A stretch of DNA of 64,000 nt from NCBI GenBank assembly GCA_009838735.1, contig VXQZ01000037.1:146127-210126 (forward strand). Direction: 5' to 3'. Source of the DNA: Chloroflexota bacterium (lineage in GTDB: Bacteria > Chloroflexota > Dehalococcoidia > Bin125). Both the position numbers and the translations under genes were made by a program. This document shows, in pieces, positions 32,901-41,453 of this stretch (its first letter is position 1; each line of letters opens with the position of its first letter). Under the pieces are notes generated by a model, which was not told where the DNA came from, searched no databases, and worked only from the letters and a program-made list of their open reading frames with translations.

Positions 32901-34263
32901 TTCGCTGCCGGAGAACCCATTCTCTGGGCAGGTGTACGTGCTCACCCAGTACCTGTACGAGTTCGCCAACGTCGTGAGCGAGAGCGTCAACTCGGGATTC
33001 CGCATCAACCCCGATGCCGACATCGAATCGGTTGAGATCACGTCCAGCCCGGAGAACGACACTGGATACACGGTCGGCGAGTCGATCGTGGTCAGGGTGA
33101 GCTTCTTCCAGGAAGTCGAGATTGGCGACATCAGCATCGACCAGATACCCGTCCTCGACCTCACGCTGCACGGTGATGGCGGCGACGACGACGACGACAC
33201 TCGCGTCGTTCAAGCAATCGCGAGTGTCGAATCTAACGCACGATACGAATGGATCGACTTCGTGTACTCGATCGATGAGGCCGATCTGGCGCTTGACGGC
33301 ATCTCGATTGCCGCCAACTCGATCGATGCGAACGGCGTGTCAATCACCCTCATCGAGGATGAAGTGGCAGCCAACCTCCGGCACGACGCCGTGGCGCAAG
33401 ACACCAGCCAGCCCATCGACCCAAGGCTGCGGATCGTCTCGGTCAGCTTCAGCTCTGAGCCTGACGCCGATTCCTTCTACCTCCTCGATGATGAGATCAC
33501 CGTCACTGTGACCTTCAGCGAGAATGCGCTGCTCGCCAGCAACAACCCGCGCAGCGTCCCATCAATCACGGGTCTGGACTACGACGAGGACGACTCGACA
33601 AAGGCGCGAACGTTCGTCTACCAGAGCGGCGAACGGACCAACACCTGGGTGTTCAAGAGCACGGTCGCGGCAGGAGACAATTCTTACAACGGGATCAGCC
33701 TCGACGCAATTGATGCGGACGACGATCTGAACGACCGGATCAACTCGTGGTCCGGCGCCGACGTCCTGCTGACCTTCAACGGCCTGGACAAGGACTCGAC
33801 GCAGCAGGCATACGGCGGTCCGATGGCCACCTCGGTCCTCGTCACCTCGACGCCCGATTCCACCGACGGCTACGAGGAGGGCGAGAAGTTCACCTTCGAA
33901 GTGAGTTTCGACGATGAGCTGCTGGTCATCGAGACCGACCCGGAAATCGACATCAAGGTTGGCGACAACGTCCGGACCGCGGAGCTGATCAGCGGTCATG
34001 GCTACGTCAACATCGACAAGCTCCAGTTCGAGTACGAGTTCGACGGTGACGATGAGGATTCCGACGGGATCGAAATCCTCGACACCTGGTTCATCGTCTC
34101 TGGTGATTTTGATCGCGGCTACTTCCTGACCGGCGACCCGTCCGACTCGAGCACGTACAGCCAGCCAATCTGGAAGTTCGTCAATCCGTCGGCCGGGACG
34201 CTTACCAGTCACAAGGTCCAGTCCTCAAGCTCGTCCGGAATCTCCTGGTTGCCGGGCGACTAG
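29995..34263 (+). CDS. giant exported protein with 11 Ig-like repeats and DxDxDG loops
   Basis: Encodes 1,422 residues. A hydrophobic signal/anchor segment lies at about residues 25-45. The rest is 11 diverged repeats of ~115 residues. Each opens like 'P.V.SI.F.STP....Y..GD.I.V.V.F', continues with 'DSSDPL.L.LQVG....' and 'F.YTV...D.D.DGVSV.A.SL.G', and closes with 'HAALDGG..HRVN'. The D-x-D-x-DG segment before each VSV resembles calcium-binding loops. The last repeats are more diverged. No enzyme domain, no LPxTG; the C-terminus is Ser-rich. ATG follows an AAGGAA site. Likely an extended, calcium-stiffened surface or matrix protein; that role is inferred. Confidence 0.85.
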   Translation: MTVEALGRSIRHSPLAAIFRRAKSPLIIAGLAALLALLVSSANVSPQSSFSVVSLSFQGTPNGDVYVTGDQISIQVEFSAMPDCCNTTYRPTLKVQIGSNERTFNGGFDGEVAYFRYTVTDSDLDTDGVSVAANSLDGNVVVDGDTIDLDTLTHDALDGGQAHRVSHPQPTIDSIAFDTTPSGDVYEAGDTIEVKLGFSANVSRESSDPLKLNLKVGDNDRPMRASYSGSEVTFSYTTKTSDYDTDGVSVDADSLTGKLKVGSVTFDASEIDHDALDGGTTHLVNRAPPTVESIAFDSTPADTLYLTGETIEVEVEFSETIGEDSSDPLTLDLQVGSNTRAMSASIDDDTATFSYTVTNADSDVDGVSVAADSLDGTIVVDSISLAASLISHAALDGGDGHRVNPAAPTIEDMEFSSTGPYTIGDTISVEVEFDATVDGDSSDPLTLTLQIGDDQRTATGIFEGRLIYFQYTVVAADVDTDGASVVANSMSGTLVYNSISYSGSDIAVSALDGGASHKVNRAPPTVSSITITSTPTDGVYETGDRISVTVDFGENLTEPSDDRVTLQLQVGTRVRTLTGSLDGSEAYLGYRVVAEDYDIDGVSVIADSLDGTLKSGSYSWDASTLSNDAVVGGSDHIVNPNQITVEQIRFEEIPADHIYDTGEIVGIEVEFSSTPGEDSSDPIKLAVQIGDEVKSLTGGFDGESAYFRYTVTADDFDPDGVTVDANSLSGTLIVNGNRIDMTTVEHAALEGGASHLVNRPATLALESMAITSSPDGDFYVAGDVIEVTMTFNQTVHEGDDDITLILDVGGGQRSMEASFDDSATAVFSYTVLRTDLDEDGVEVRASSMSGNIAYAGGNYTRDASALTFPTVEGGQVHRVNEFKLLSVEFRDETGTQSYVTGDLIKVYTIFNGQVGVNHASPNERLTILVGDTEHEVPMKGSAPSDRDNGEFGIYFQYLVQEGDADSDGVSLPENPFSGQVYVLTQYLYEFANVVSESVNSGFRINPDADIESVEITSSPENDTGYTVGESIVVRVSFFQEVEIGDISIDQIPVLDLTLHGDGGDDDDDTRVVQAIASVESNARYEWIDFVYSIDEADLALDGISIAANSIDANGVSITLIEDEVAANLRHDAVAQDTSQPIDPRLRIVSVSFSSEPDADSFYLLDDEITVTVTFSENALLASNNPRSVPSITGLDYDEDDSTKARTFVYQSGERTNTWVFKSTVAAGDNSYNGISLDAIDADDDLNDRINSWSGADVLLTFNGLDKDSTQQAYGGPMATSVLVTSTPDSTDGYEEGEKFTFEVSFDDELLVIETDPEIDIKVGDNVRTAELISGHGYVNIDKLQFEYEFDGDDEDSDGIEILDTWFIVSGDFDRGYFLTGDPSDSSTYSQPIWKFVNPSAGTLTSHKVQSSSSSGISWLPGD

Positions 34264-34284
34264 CTCGGGCTGTGAACCGCCCAA

Positions 34285-34312
34285 GCGGGCCCAGGCCGTG
34301 TCCTGGGTCCGC
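34285..34312 (+). terminator. GC-rich hairpin after the Ig-like repeat gene
   Basis: GCGGGCCCAGG pairs with CCTGGGTCCGC (10 of 11 positions) around a 6-base loop, 21 bp past the stop codon. No clear T-run follows, so termination is probable but not certain. Confidence 0.45.
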
Positions 34313-34362
34313 CTGGCCTGAATCCCATACATCGCTGATTCAATCTCGATCTGGAAGAACAA

Positions 34363-35706
34363 ATGCAATATCCAGCCCACACGATCCGTAAACACCTCGG
34401 CTTGTCCTTGCTCGTTGCAATCGGGGGCCTGCTGACCGCGATGGCAGTGTCCCTTTTGCCTGCGTCAGGGAACACGCTCCCGAAGCCGAGCGACGTCGAG
34501 GTGGAAGTCGTGTCCACTGGTATGAAAGTCACCTGGGAGGAGCCGGACACCTCGAACGCGACGCTGCCCGGTCAGCTCCTGAGCTACAAGGTCGAGCGCA
34601 AGGAAGGGCTGTCGGGCGAGTGGGAGAGCTTCATTGACGACACAAAGAGCTCGGCCAGCACGTCGCTGATCGACACGACCGGCGGCACGAGCGGGCGCTT
34701 CCACGCGGGCAGGGCGTACTACTACCGCGTCTCCGCCATCTACGACGACGGCAATGACGGTTCGACGACCAGCAACCCCTCGCACCACGGCGTGCGCGTC
34801 GCTCCCAGCTATCCGATGCCTACCGACCTCGACCGCGACGACACGACCAACGGCACTGAGCTGGAATGGGTCCCGCCGGACCTGTCCTCTCCCTCGCTGG
34901 ACGGCATCCCGGCCCTGAGCGGATACCAGGTGAACGTGAACGGCAGTTCCGGCTCGACTCACACGCTGGCCAGCACCGCCTCGACGTGGACGCACTCGAG
35001 CGGCGACTTCAAAGACGACTACGAGATCATCGCGATCTACGGCAAGTTCGAGTCACGTGAGGCGCGCTTCGACCAGGGCACTCCGCCCCCGGTGCCGGCG
35101 CCCACGAACCTGAGCGGTTCTGCCAAGAACCAGGGACTCGAAATCACCTGGGACGCGCCGGACACGTCCGACATCGATCTGGACATCGATATCGTGGGCT
35201 ACGAGATTCTGCGCCGCCGCGCGAAGCCCGCCTTCGAAACCCACGACAGCAACACCAACAGCACCTCGACCACGTACCTCGACAACCTGACGGAATCGAA
35301 CGGCTTCTTCATCGCCGGTCAGGAGTACAGCTACCAGGTGCGGGCCATCTACAAGGACGATGACCACTACGAGTACCGCAGCGATCCATCGGACTCAGCA
35401 ACGGTCTCGGTTCCCAACTACCTGAAGCCGGACAACTTCTCCAGCGACGTCTCAGGCGGTGACATCGAGCTGGAGTGGGACGCGCCGACGATCAGTTGGA
35501 ACGCGAACCGTCACGGCTTGACCGGATACCGGCTCACGATCACCACGCCCAGCAACACGTCGACGACGGTCAGCCTCGGTACGGGCACCACTTCGTATAC
35601 GTACGATCCCGGCGCAAACGGCACCTACACGTTCCAGATCGCGGCGATCTACTTCATCTTCAGCAGCGGATTCGATTCGACGCTTGAGTCCATCGGAAGC
35701 GAGTAG
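34363..35706 (+). CDS. exported protein with four fibronectin type III domains
   Basis: Encodes 447 residues. A signal peptide (SLLVAIGGLLTAMAVSLLPA) precedes four FN3 domains starting near residues 43, 150, 245 and 350: PKPSDVEVEVVSTGMKVTW, MPTDLDRDDTTNGTELEW, APTNLSGSAKNQGLEITW and KPDNFSSDVSGGDIELEW. Strands of the YSYQVRAIY type are regular. The fourth domain has APTISWNANRHGLTGYRL, matching the last domain of the next gene. Ends shortly after the fourth domain without anchor. Same strand as the Ig-like gene (99 bp upstream) and the next FN3 gene (148 bp downstream). Confidence 0.83.
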   Translation: MQYPAHTIRKHLGLSLLVAIGGLLTAMAVSLLPASGNTLPKPSDVEVEVVSTGMKVTWEEPDTSNATLPGQLLSYKVERKEGLSGEWESFIDDTKSSASTSLIDTTGGTSGRFHAGRAYYYRVSAIYDDGNDGSTTSNPSHHGVRVAPSYPMPTDLDRDDTTNGTELEWVPPDLSSPSLDGIPALSGYQVNVNGSSGSTHTLASTASTWTHSSGDFKDDYEIIAIYGKFESREARFDQGTPPPVPAPTNLSGSAKNQGLEITWDAPDTSDIDLDIDIVGYEILRRRAKPAFETHDSNTNSTSTTYLDNLTESNGFFIAGQEYSYQVRAIYKDDDHYEYRSDPSDSATVSVPNYLKPDNFSSDVSGGDIELEWDAPTISWNANRHGLTGYRLTITTPSNTSTTVSLGTGTTSYTYDPGANGTYTFQIAAIYFIFSSGFDSTLESIGSE

Positions 35707-35854
35707 GTCCCTGCGTTCCGGCAATGAAACGACACCATGTGCAGGCGGACCCGGGTCTGCCTGCACTGTGGTCGACACGAGAGGGATAGCGAGCTAGTTC
35801 GAACGACGGAACGTCGGAGCGCACTGCGCGCAGAGGATCGAGACGGAGTTTCCC

Positions 35855-36571
35855 ATGTCGAGCAACACACTGCTCACCGCGTTCACCAGCCGAAGAGTCC
35901 CGCTCATCCTCCTTGTGCTCGCCTCGATCGCCGCCCTGATCCTGGTGGCGGAGCGAGCGCAGGGCAGCTCCCTTCCTGCGCCCACGAACCTCAGCGGCGA
36001 GGCCGTGACGACCGGTCTCAAAATCAGCTGGGACGCGCCCGACTCCACTGAGACGATCACTGGCTACGAGATCCAGCGACGCCGCGGCAGCGCCGACTAC
36101 TCGGTGTTGGTCGACAGCACGGCCAGCACCAGCACGGAGTACACCGACACCTCGGGCGAAGGCGTGGATTTCAGCTTCGTTGCCGGACGAGCATACGACT
36201 ACAGGGTCAGAGCCATCTACTGGACCTCGTCCAGCGGTGAGACGCGTAGCGATCCGACCGACGCCGTGACAGTCACGGTGCCCGACTACCTCGCCCCGAC
36301 CAGTCTGACCGGCACTGATGTCGGCAAGGGACCGCTCCTGGAGTGGACGGCACCGACCATCTCGTGGGAGTCGAATCGCGCCGGGATCAGCGGCTACGTG
36401 CTCAGGATTATCCCGCCCACGCACGGCGCCAGGAGCGCCGCCATCGACTCGGACGACACCTCGTATCACTACGGCGCGTCGGAGTCCGGCAGCCACGACT
36501 TCCAGCTCCGAGCCATATACGGCATCTTCAAGAGCGAGGCGGCGACTGTGACCGTGGACGTGTCCGATTAG
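35855..36571 (+). CDS. exported protein with two fibronectin type III domains
   Basis: Encodes 238 residues. A signal/anchor (VPLILLVLASIAALILVAE) is followed by two FN3 domains: APTNLSGEAVTTGLKISW and APTSLTGTDVGKGPLLEW. They match domains three and four of the preceding protein, including the SWESNRAGISGYVL strand and the ending LRAIYGIF..., so the gene probably arose by partial duplication of its neighbour. No other domain. Located directly before the two-component system genes. Confidence 0.82.
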   Translation: MSSNTLLTAFTSRRVPLILLVLASIAALILVAERAQGSSLPAPTNLSGEAVTTGLKISWDAPDSTETITGYEIQRRRGSADYSVLVDSTASTSTEYTDTSGEGVDFSFVAGRAYDYRVRAIYWTSSSGETRSDPTDAVTVTVPDYLAPTSLTGTDVGKGPLLEWTAPTISWESNRAGISGYVLRIIPPTHGARSAAIDSDDTSYHYGASESGSHDFQLRAIYGIFKSEAATVTVDVSD

Positions 36572-36708
36572 AGCCCGACCCGATTGCATGGACTCCGCGT
36601 GGCTAACGACTTGCCCGTGGCGACGCGCTCATTGGGCGGCTCGCCGGCGCCTCAGCGGGCTCATCGCCATCGGTTCGTTGAGCTAATCCATCCATTGCGA
36701 GTGCTAAT

Positions 36709-38070
36709 GTGAGTCGGCAGACCAACAGGTTCCGGGAGACAGCCGACGACGCGGATACCTTCTGGCGCTCCCTCGTTCCCGAAGCCGACTGCGACCGCGA
36801 CCAGGCGGCCCGCGATGCGGACAACAAGTACATGACGCGCCTGTTCTCCGGCATCGCCCAACACCTGAACGCATCGGTCCGGTTCAGCGCCGACGAACTC
36901 TGGACGCTGGCGAACATCTCGGCCTGGGCGCGCTGGTTCGTGATTGCGGCGTCGTTCGGGCTGATCGGATTCCGCAACGACTACACGGACATCCAGTTCA
37001 CCGTGATGATGACCGGGGTCGGCATCGAGATCGTCGTCAACACGGTGTTTCACTACGCGGTCTGGAAGCGGAAGCGGCTGCGCTGGCAGTGGCTGCTCGC
37101 GATGGCCATTCTGGACGTCGCCCTCGCGACCCTGATGGTTGGCATTCGCGGCGGACTCGATTCGTACTACTACGTGGTCTACTTTCCCATCCTCGCGGTG
37201 TTCGCCGTAGCCTTCACTTCATTCAGGATCGTGGCGACCTTCACTGCACTGACCATCCTGGCGTATGTATTCACCACGCTGTTGACCGGCGACGGTATTC
37301 AGACCGAGCTCAGCGAGCATCGAGACCTCTACATCCGACTCGTCTTCCTGTTGCCGGTGGTCGTCTCGGTCAACGCTGTGGCCAAGTTTGAGCGCAGCGG
37401 ACGCCGGGGCGCGCTGCAGCGTGAACAGGCGCTGCTCAACGACCGGCTCGAGCTCTCGCAGACGATCCACGACACGGCCGCCCAGGCCGCATACATGATC
37501 GGCCTCGGCGTCAACGAAGCGATTCGAATCGCGGGAACGAGCAACTCGGAACTCAATCAGACGCTGGAGGCCACTTCTTCCTTGACCAAGTCGGTGATGT
37601 GGGAGTTGCGACAACCGATCGACGCCGGCGCGCTCTTTGAAGGCGCCACGCTCAGTCGGGCCCTCCGTGCGCATGTCCTGACCTTCGACGCGATTTCGTC
37701 CATGACCACCGAGTTGGAGATCGTGGGCGAGGAGCCGCCTCTGCCTGTAGACACTCGGACGCGCCTGTTCTCGATCGCCCACAACTCGCTGGCCAATGCG
37801 CTGCGCCACTCTTCAGCAAGTCGCCTCACCATCCGGTTGCAATTCGACGACGACGCGGTGCGCCTGACGGTCAGCGACGACGGCGTTGGACTGCCGGACG
37901 ACTACGAATCTCGCGGCCGTGGGTTCAGCAACATGAGGCGCAACGCTGAGCGAATTCGCGGGCAACTCCTAGTCGAGTCCTCTGGTAAGGACCAGGGCAC
38001 GACCATTACTTGTACCATCCCGGCGAATCCGTCCGGGACGCCCGCTACGTCTGCCGAGTCGTCGACGTAA
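36709..38070 (+). CDS. membrane sensor histidine kinase (NarL-partner type)
   Basis: Encodes 453 residues from a GTG; an ATG at 36832 is an alternative start. Five to six hydrophobic segments span residues ~75-225. The dimerisation/phosphoacceptor region reads ELSQTIHDTAAQAAYMIGLG with His at about 254. The ATPase domain has the N box (NSLANALRH, ~363), DDGVGLP (~390) and RGFSNMRRNAERI. This arrangement matches HPK7-type kinases that phosphorylate NarL/FixJ regulators, and such a regulator is encoded 327 bp downstream. The sensor portion is a membrane domain with no large extracellular domain. Signal unknown. Confidence 0.85.
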   Translation: MSRQTNRFRETADDADTFWRSLVPEADCDRDQAARDADNKYMTRLFSGIAQHLNASVRFSADELWTLANISAWARWFVIAASFGLIGFRNDYTDIQFTVMMTGVGIEIVVNTVFHYAVWKRKRLRWQWLLAMAILDVALATLMVGIRGGLDSYYYVVYFPILAVFAVAFTSFRIVATFTALTILAYVFTTLLTGDGIQTELSEHRDLYIRLVFLLPVVVSVNAVAKFERSGRRGALQREQALLNDRLELSQTIHDTAAQAAYMIGLGVNEAIRIAGTSNSELNQTLEATSSLTKSVMWELRQPIDAGALFEGATLSRALRAHVLTFDAISSMTTELEIVGEEPPLPVDTRTRLFSIAHNSLANALRHSSASRLTIRLQFDDDAVRLTVSDDGVGLPDDYESRGRGFSNMRRNAERIRGQLLVESSGKDQGTTITCTIPANPSGTPATSAESST

Positions 38071-38397
38071 GGCGGCTCCACGAACGGGGATCCTGGAGGC
38101 CCACCGAAACGTCGGATCGGATCCGTGCCGGCTACAAACTCAGGAGATCACAAGTGCATCACCTGTTTCGACAAGTGCGGTGAACCATCACCATGTATGA
38201 TCACTTTGGTATTAGGATCAGTCGGCTGAGGTACTCTGGATGGCGATCCTGTTTGGTATTCGTTAAGAGACCTCGAGCTTGGCGGCACAACTGGGGACGG
38301 GATGACGACTTCCCCGGGGGCTCGACACTCCGTCCGAGACGCCATGTCAACGCGGTCCGCTGAGCGAGGCCCACTGTCAATCGTGGAGTAGGCAACG
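38071..38397. other. 327-bp gap between kinase and regulator genes
   Basis: No gene is supported. The gap is long for a single two-component operon, so the regulator probably has its own promoter in the AT-richer part around 38150-38280. No clear symmetry or hairpin was recognised. Confidence 0.4.
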
Positions 38398-39138
38398 ATG
38401 TCGCTTGCAGCACCTTCGAGCCAACCGTCCTCAGAGTCGAGCGAACGGGTGGACCAAGCTACGCCGATACGCGTCATGCTGGTCGATGACCATTCCATCG
38501 TCCGTCAGGGGTTGAAGGAGATCCTCGACCGGACGGACGAGTACGAAGTCGTGGGCGAAGCCGCAGACGGCGTGCAAGCGGTGGAACTCGCCAAGGCGAT
38601 CGCGCCCGATGTGATTCTGATGGACCTGATCATGCCGAACAAAGACGGCGTCGAAGCGAGCCGGGAGATCCTCGAGGCCGTGCCAACGACGCACATTCTG
38701 GTCCTGACCGCGTCAACCGCAGACGACGCAGTGATCAACGCGCTGGCAGCGGGGGCCTCGGGTTATCTCCAGAAGGTCTGCGATCGCGAGGATCTGCTCG
38801 CTGCGATCAGCGACGCCGCTGAAGATCGTTCGAGTGTCTCTGTTGGCATGCTCCGCCGGGCGCTTGGCGCCGGCCAAGCCGCTCCAACGAGGGGAACGGG
38901 CACAGGGGGCAAGCTAACAGCGCGTGAGCGAAGCATCCTGACCCATTTCGCGAAAGGCAACTCCTACGCCGAGGTTGCCGAGATCATGGGCAACAGCGCG
39001 GTCACAGTGCGGAACACCATCTATCGAATCGAGCGGAAGTTGGGTGTGACCACCAAGCAGGAAATCGTCGCTTGGGCTGCACTGAACGGGTTGCTGGACG
39101 ATCACCTTTCGGTTCGGAAGGCTTCCAGTCGCGAGTAG
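38398..39138 (+). CDS. NarL/FixJ-family response regulator
   Basis: Encodes 246 residues. The receiver domain (about residues 24-140) has MLVDDHSIVRQGL (acidic pair), PDVILMDLIMPNKDG (phosphoacceptor Asp), VLTAST (Thr/Ser) and GYLQK (Lys), all intact. The C-terminal LuxR-type helix-turn-helix is LTARERSILTHFAKGNSYAE and VRNTIYRIERKLGV. The first ~22 residues are Ser-rich and probably disordered. It is the natural partner of the kinase just upstream. Targets unknown; the neighbouring exported-protein genes, two of which share inverted repeats, are candidates. Confidence 0.9.
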   Translation: MSLAAPSSQPSSESSERVDQATPIRVMLVDDHSIVRQGLKEILDRTDEYEVVGEAADGVQAVELAKAIAPDVILMDLIMPNKDGVEASREILEAVPTTHILVLTASTADDAVINALAAGASGYLQKVCDREDLLAAISDAAEDRSSVSVGMLRRALGAGQAAPTRGTGTGGKLTARERSILTHFAKGNSYAEVAEIMGNSAVTVRNTIYRIERKLGVTTKQEIVAWAALNGLLDDHLSVRKASSRE

Positions 39139-39377
39139 AGAAGTCCGAGGCAACGCCCAGGGCGTCCTCTCAAGTTCCGGACCCGATCGACACGATCCTG
39201 TGCTCCTCACGACCGTGCTGTCAACCTTGCGATGCGACCTGACCAACGCATGAGTTGCGGCGGGACGCAGGGTAAGGGCGTGTCGGGCTGTGCGACACCT
39301 CCTGCAGATGCGGCTCGGTGCATCACCGGCTCTGCGAGAGAAACGGTACACATCGTCGACCGCTATGGCCAGCGCCC

Positions 39378-41453
39378 TCACTTGTCTGGATTGAGTGGAG
39401 CGACTGTGGGAGGCGGGCGATCGCGGTCACCGCTAATCCAGATGATGGCGCCGCTCTGGATCGGGAAGTCTGTGCCAGGTTCCGGATGCGCGGGATCCGC
39501 CGGAGCATATGACAGCCAGCTGTGTTGGCCGTGCAGCCAGAGATGGATCGCGCCGGCGCCTCGACTGGCGAGCTGCGGAAAGAGCGCCGAGGCCAGAATC
39601 TGGTTGGGCGCGGTCCAGACGGTGAGGTCGCCAACAACGATGCTGGTCAGACCGTTCAGCCCGGTGACGTTCTCGGCCGCGGCCACCACCCTGACAACAT
39701 CGTGCAGCTCGGACGTTGACGCGAGAAGCAATCCCTTACCAGAATCGCCGAGAACGAGGAACCTCGCGACGGCCACGCCGCGCACGATCTCATGCTCACG
39801 CGAACTGAGTTGGAGCATGTCCAACGAGCCCGCAGCATCGAACGTCACACCGTCCCCGGGAACGGTCGGATCCGACGAGGCCACCAGCTCGCCGAACTGG
39901 TCACGCAGGACGACGGCCGCGATCAGGACTTCGCCAGCTGCCGCGATCAGTTCCGCCCTCTCACCCTGACCAGGGACGTAGAAGAGCAGTCCCTTCAAGC
40001 CCTGTCCGAAGGTGAGCTTGGCGCCGGGATCGCTCTCGCGATAGAGCTCGAGCGAGAGGAACACGGGGTGACCGACGACGATGATCTCGACAGCCGTGAC
40101 GGCCGGCACCGGGATGCTGCTAAGCCTCAACTCGACTTGATAGTGACCGAGCGCTGCCTCCTTGCTCGACGTCGTCAACGAGACGACAACCTGATCTTCT
40201 TCACAATCGAGCGCCCAGATCGCGGCTAGCCGCCGCCGTTCCTCCTCGTCCGGTCCGTCCTCGTCGTCCTCGTCTTCTGGGTCGGGCGGATCGCACTGCT
40301 GTGGGCGCTCCGCTTCGATCAGCGACAGCTCCGCATCCTCAGGGCCGGCGACAACCTCAACTTCGACGTCTCGACGGTTCAATTCAGTGCGGTTGCCGAC
40401 CGAGTCGAGCCCGGTGATCACGATGTTGACCGTCCCGCCTGCGGAGGCGAGGTTTCCGCTCGGTTCTCCCGCTCTGAGCCCAGCGGGATCGCCGGCGAAG
40501 TTCAGCTCGAGTGTGTTCGAACGAGCGTGGCCGTCCGCGCCGATCACGATCGCGTAGACGTCGATGTGACTGGCGGCCTGGCTGACCGGCCGGAGCGTGA
40601 ACTGGGTGAGCGCGTTGGCTGGATTCGTCGCCGCATCGTCACCGCCGTAACGCAGCGTGTGTCGATTGGTCTCGCTCGGACGGTCGGACTCGCGCCCCAT
40701 GTCAGCCTGGGTCGCGACGATGATGATCGAACTCACGTCATAGTCGTTGGCCATATTGCCGAGCGAATTCTCGACCGACAGCTCGAGATAGGCCGTCTGG
40801 CTGCGCTTGAGCGAGGTCGAAATCCGCTTACCGCGCTTCGCGTGGTCTTCCCGGCCTGGACGCAGGACGGCTGAGCCGATCGGATCCCCCGGATCGCCGA
40901 TCTTCAGGGTCGCCACGGCGATCGGCAACGGCTCGGCATCGTCGTCGACGGCAACCGAGGCCGAGAGCGTCGCCCGACCTTCGGCCGTCCCAAGCGGTAT
41001 CGCGAGCCGCACGACGATCGGTCCAAGATCGCCTTCATCGTTTCGTGGACCGGCAAACTGGGTGCCAGCGAGGGCATTCCGTTCTAGCACGACCGGACCG
41101 CCGACCGCGTGGACGAAGCGCAGCGTGTACGACTTGCCACTGTCGGCGTCGCGGACCCAGATTTCAATCTCGACATCCGTGCCGGCCCCGACCAGGTCGT
41201 CCGAGTCACGGATAACGATGCCGACCTTGGGGGATGCTGCGTCGAGCTCGGACGGGTTGCCGATCTGCAGCGCTCCACAGAAGAAGATCCCTACGGAGAT
41301 GACGGCCACTAGCCTTGCCAGTCGCTTGCGCCGTAGCCCCTCCCGATCCGCGTGCCCGCCCAGCGCATTGAGATGCAACTGGAACAGCGCGGCCGCGAAG
41401 GCAATGCTCGCTGCGACAAGAGTGAACCCGCGTGCAGGATGTGTTCTACGCAT
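39378..41453 (-). CDS. membrane-anchored exported protein of unknown function, 691 aa
   Basis: The product has two N-terminal hydrophobic segments (FTLVAASIAFAAALFQLHL and LARLVAVISVGIFFCGALQI) and a long exported portion of beta-rich composition, suggestive of several Ig-like folds: IVIRDSDDLVGAGTDVEIEI, IVITGLDSVGNRTEL, VAAVVLRDQFGELVASSDPTV in parts. A strongly acidic run (PEDEDDEDGPDEEE) sits mid-protein. The C-terminal domain with LWLHGQHSWLSYAPADP and GAIIWISG resembles a short domain seen at the ends of surface proteins in uncultured Chloroflexota, by recollection only. I do not recognise a catalytic domain. Convergent with the response regulator gene. Confidence 0.7.
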   Translation of the reverse strand: MRRTHPARGFTLVAASIAFAAALFQLHLNALGGHADREGLRRKRLARLVAVISVGIFFCGALQIGNPSELDAASPKVGIVIRDSDDLVGAGTDVEIEIWVRDADSGKSYTLRFVHAVGGPVVLERNALAGTQFAGPRNDEGDLGPIVVRLAIPLGTAEGRATLSASVAVDDDAEPLPIAVATLKIGDPGDPIGSAVLRPGREDHAKRGKRISTSLKRSQTAYLELSVENSLGNMANDYDVSSIIIVATQADMGRESDRPSETNRHTLRYGGDDAATNPANALTQFTLRPVSQAASHIDVYAIVIGADGHARSNTLELNFAGDPAGLRAGEPSGNLASAGGTVNIVITGLDSVGNRTELNRRDVEVEVVAGPEDAELSLIEAERPQQCDPPDPEDEDDEDGPDEEERRRLAAIWALDCEEDQVVVSLTTSSKEAALGHYQVELRLSSIPVPAVTAVEIIVVGHPVFLSLELYRESDPGAKLTFGQGLKGLLFYVPGQGERAELIAAAGEVLIAAVVLRDQFGELVASSDPTVPGDGVTFDAAGSLDMLQLSSREHEIVRGVAVARFLVLGDSGKGLLLASTSELHDVVRVVAAAENVTGLNGLTSIVVGDLTVWTAPNQILASALFPQLASRGAGAIHLWLHGQHSWLSYAPADPAHPEPGTDFPIQSGAIIWISGDRDRPPPTVAPLNPDK

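Noticed and set aside
18800..34000. CRISPR-like or other tandem DNA repeats
   Set aside because: The periodicity is that of coding repeats (RCC1-like, Ig-like) with diverged nucleotides; there are no constant repeats with unique spacers.
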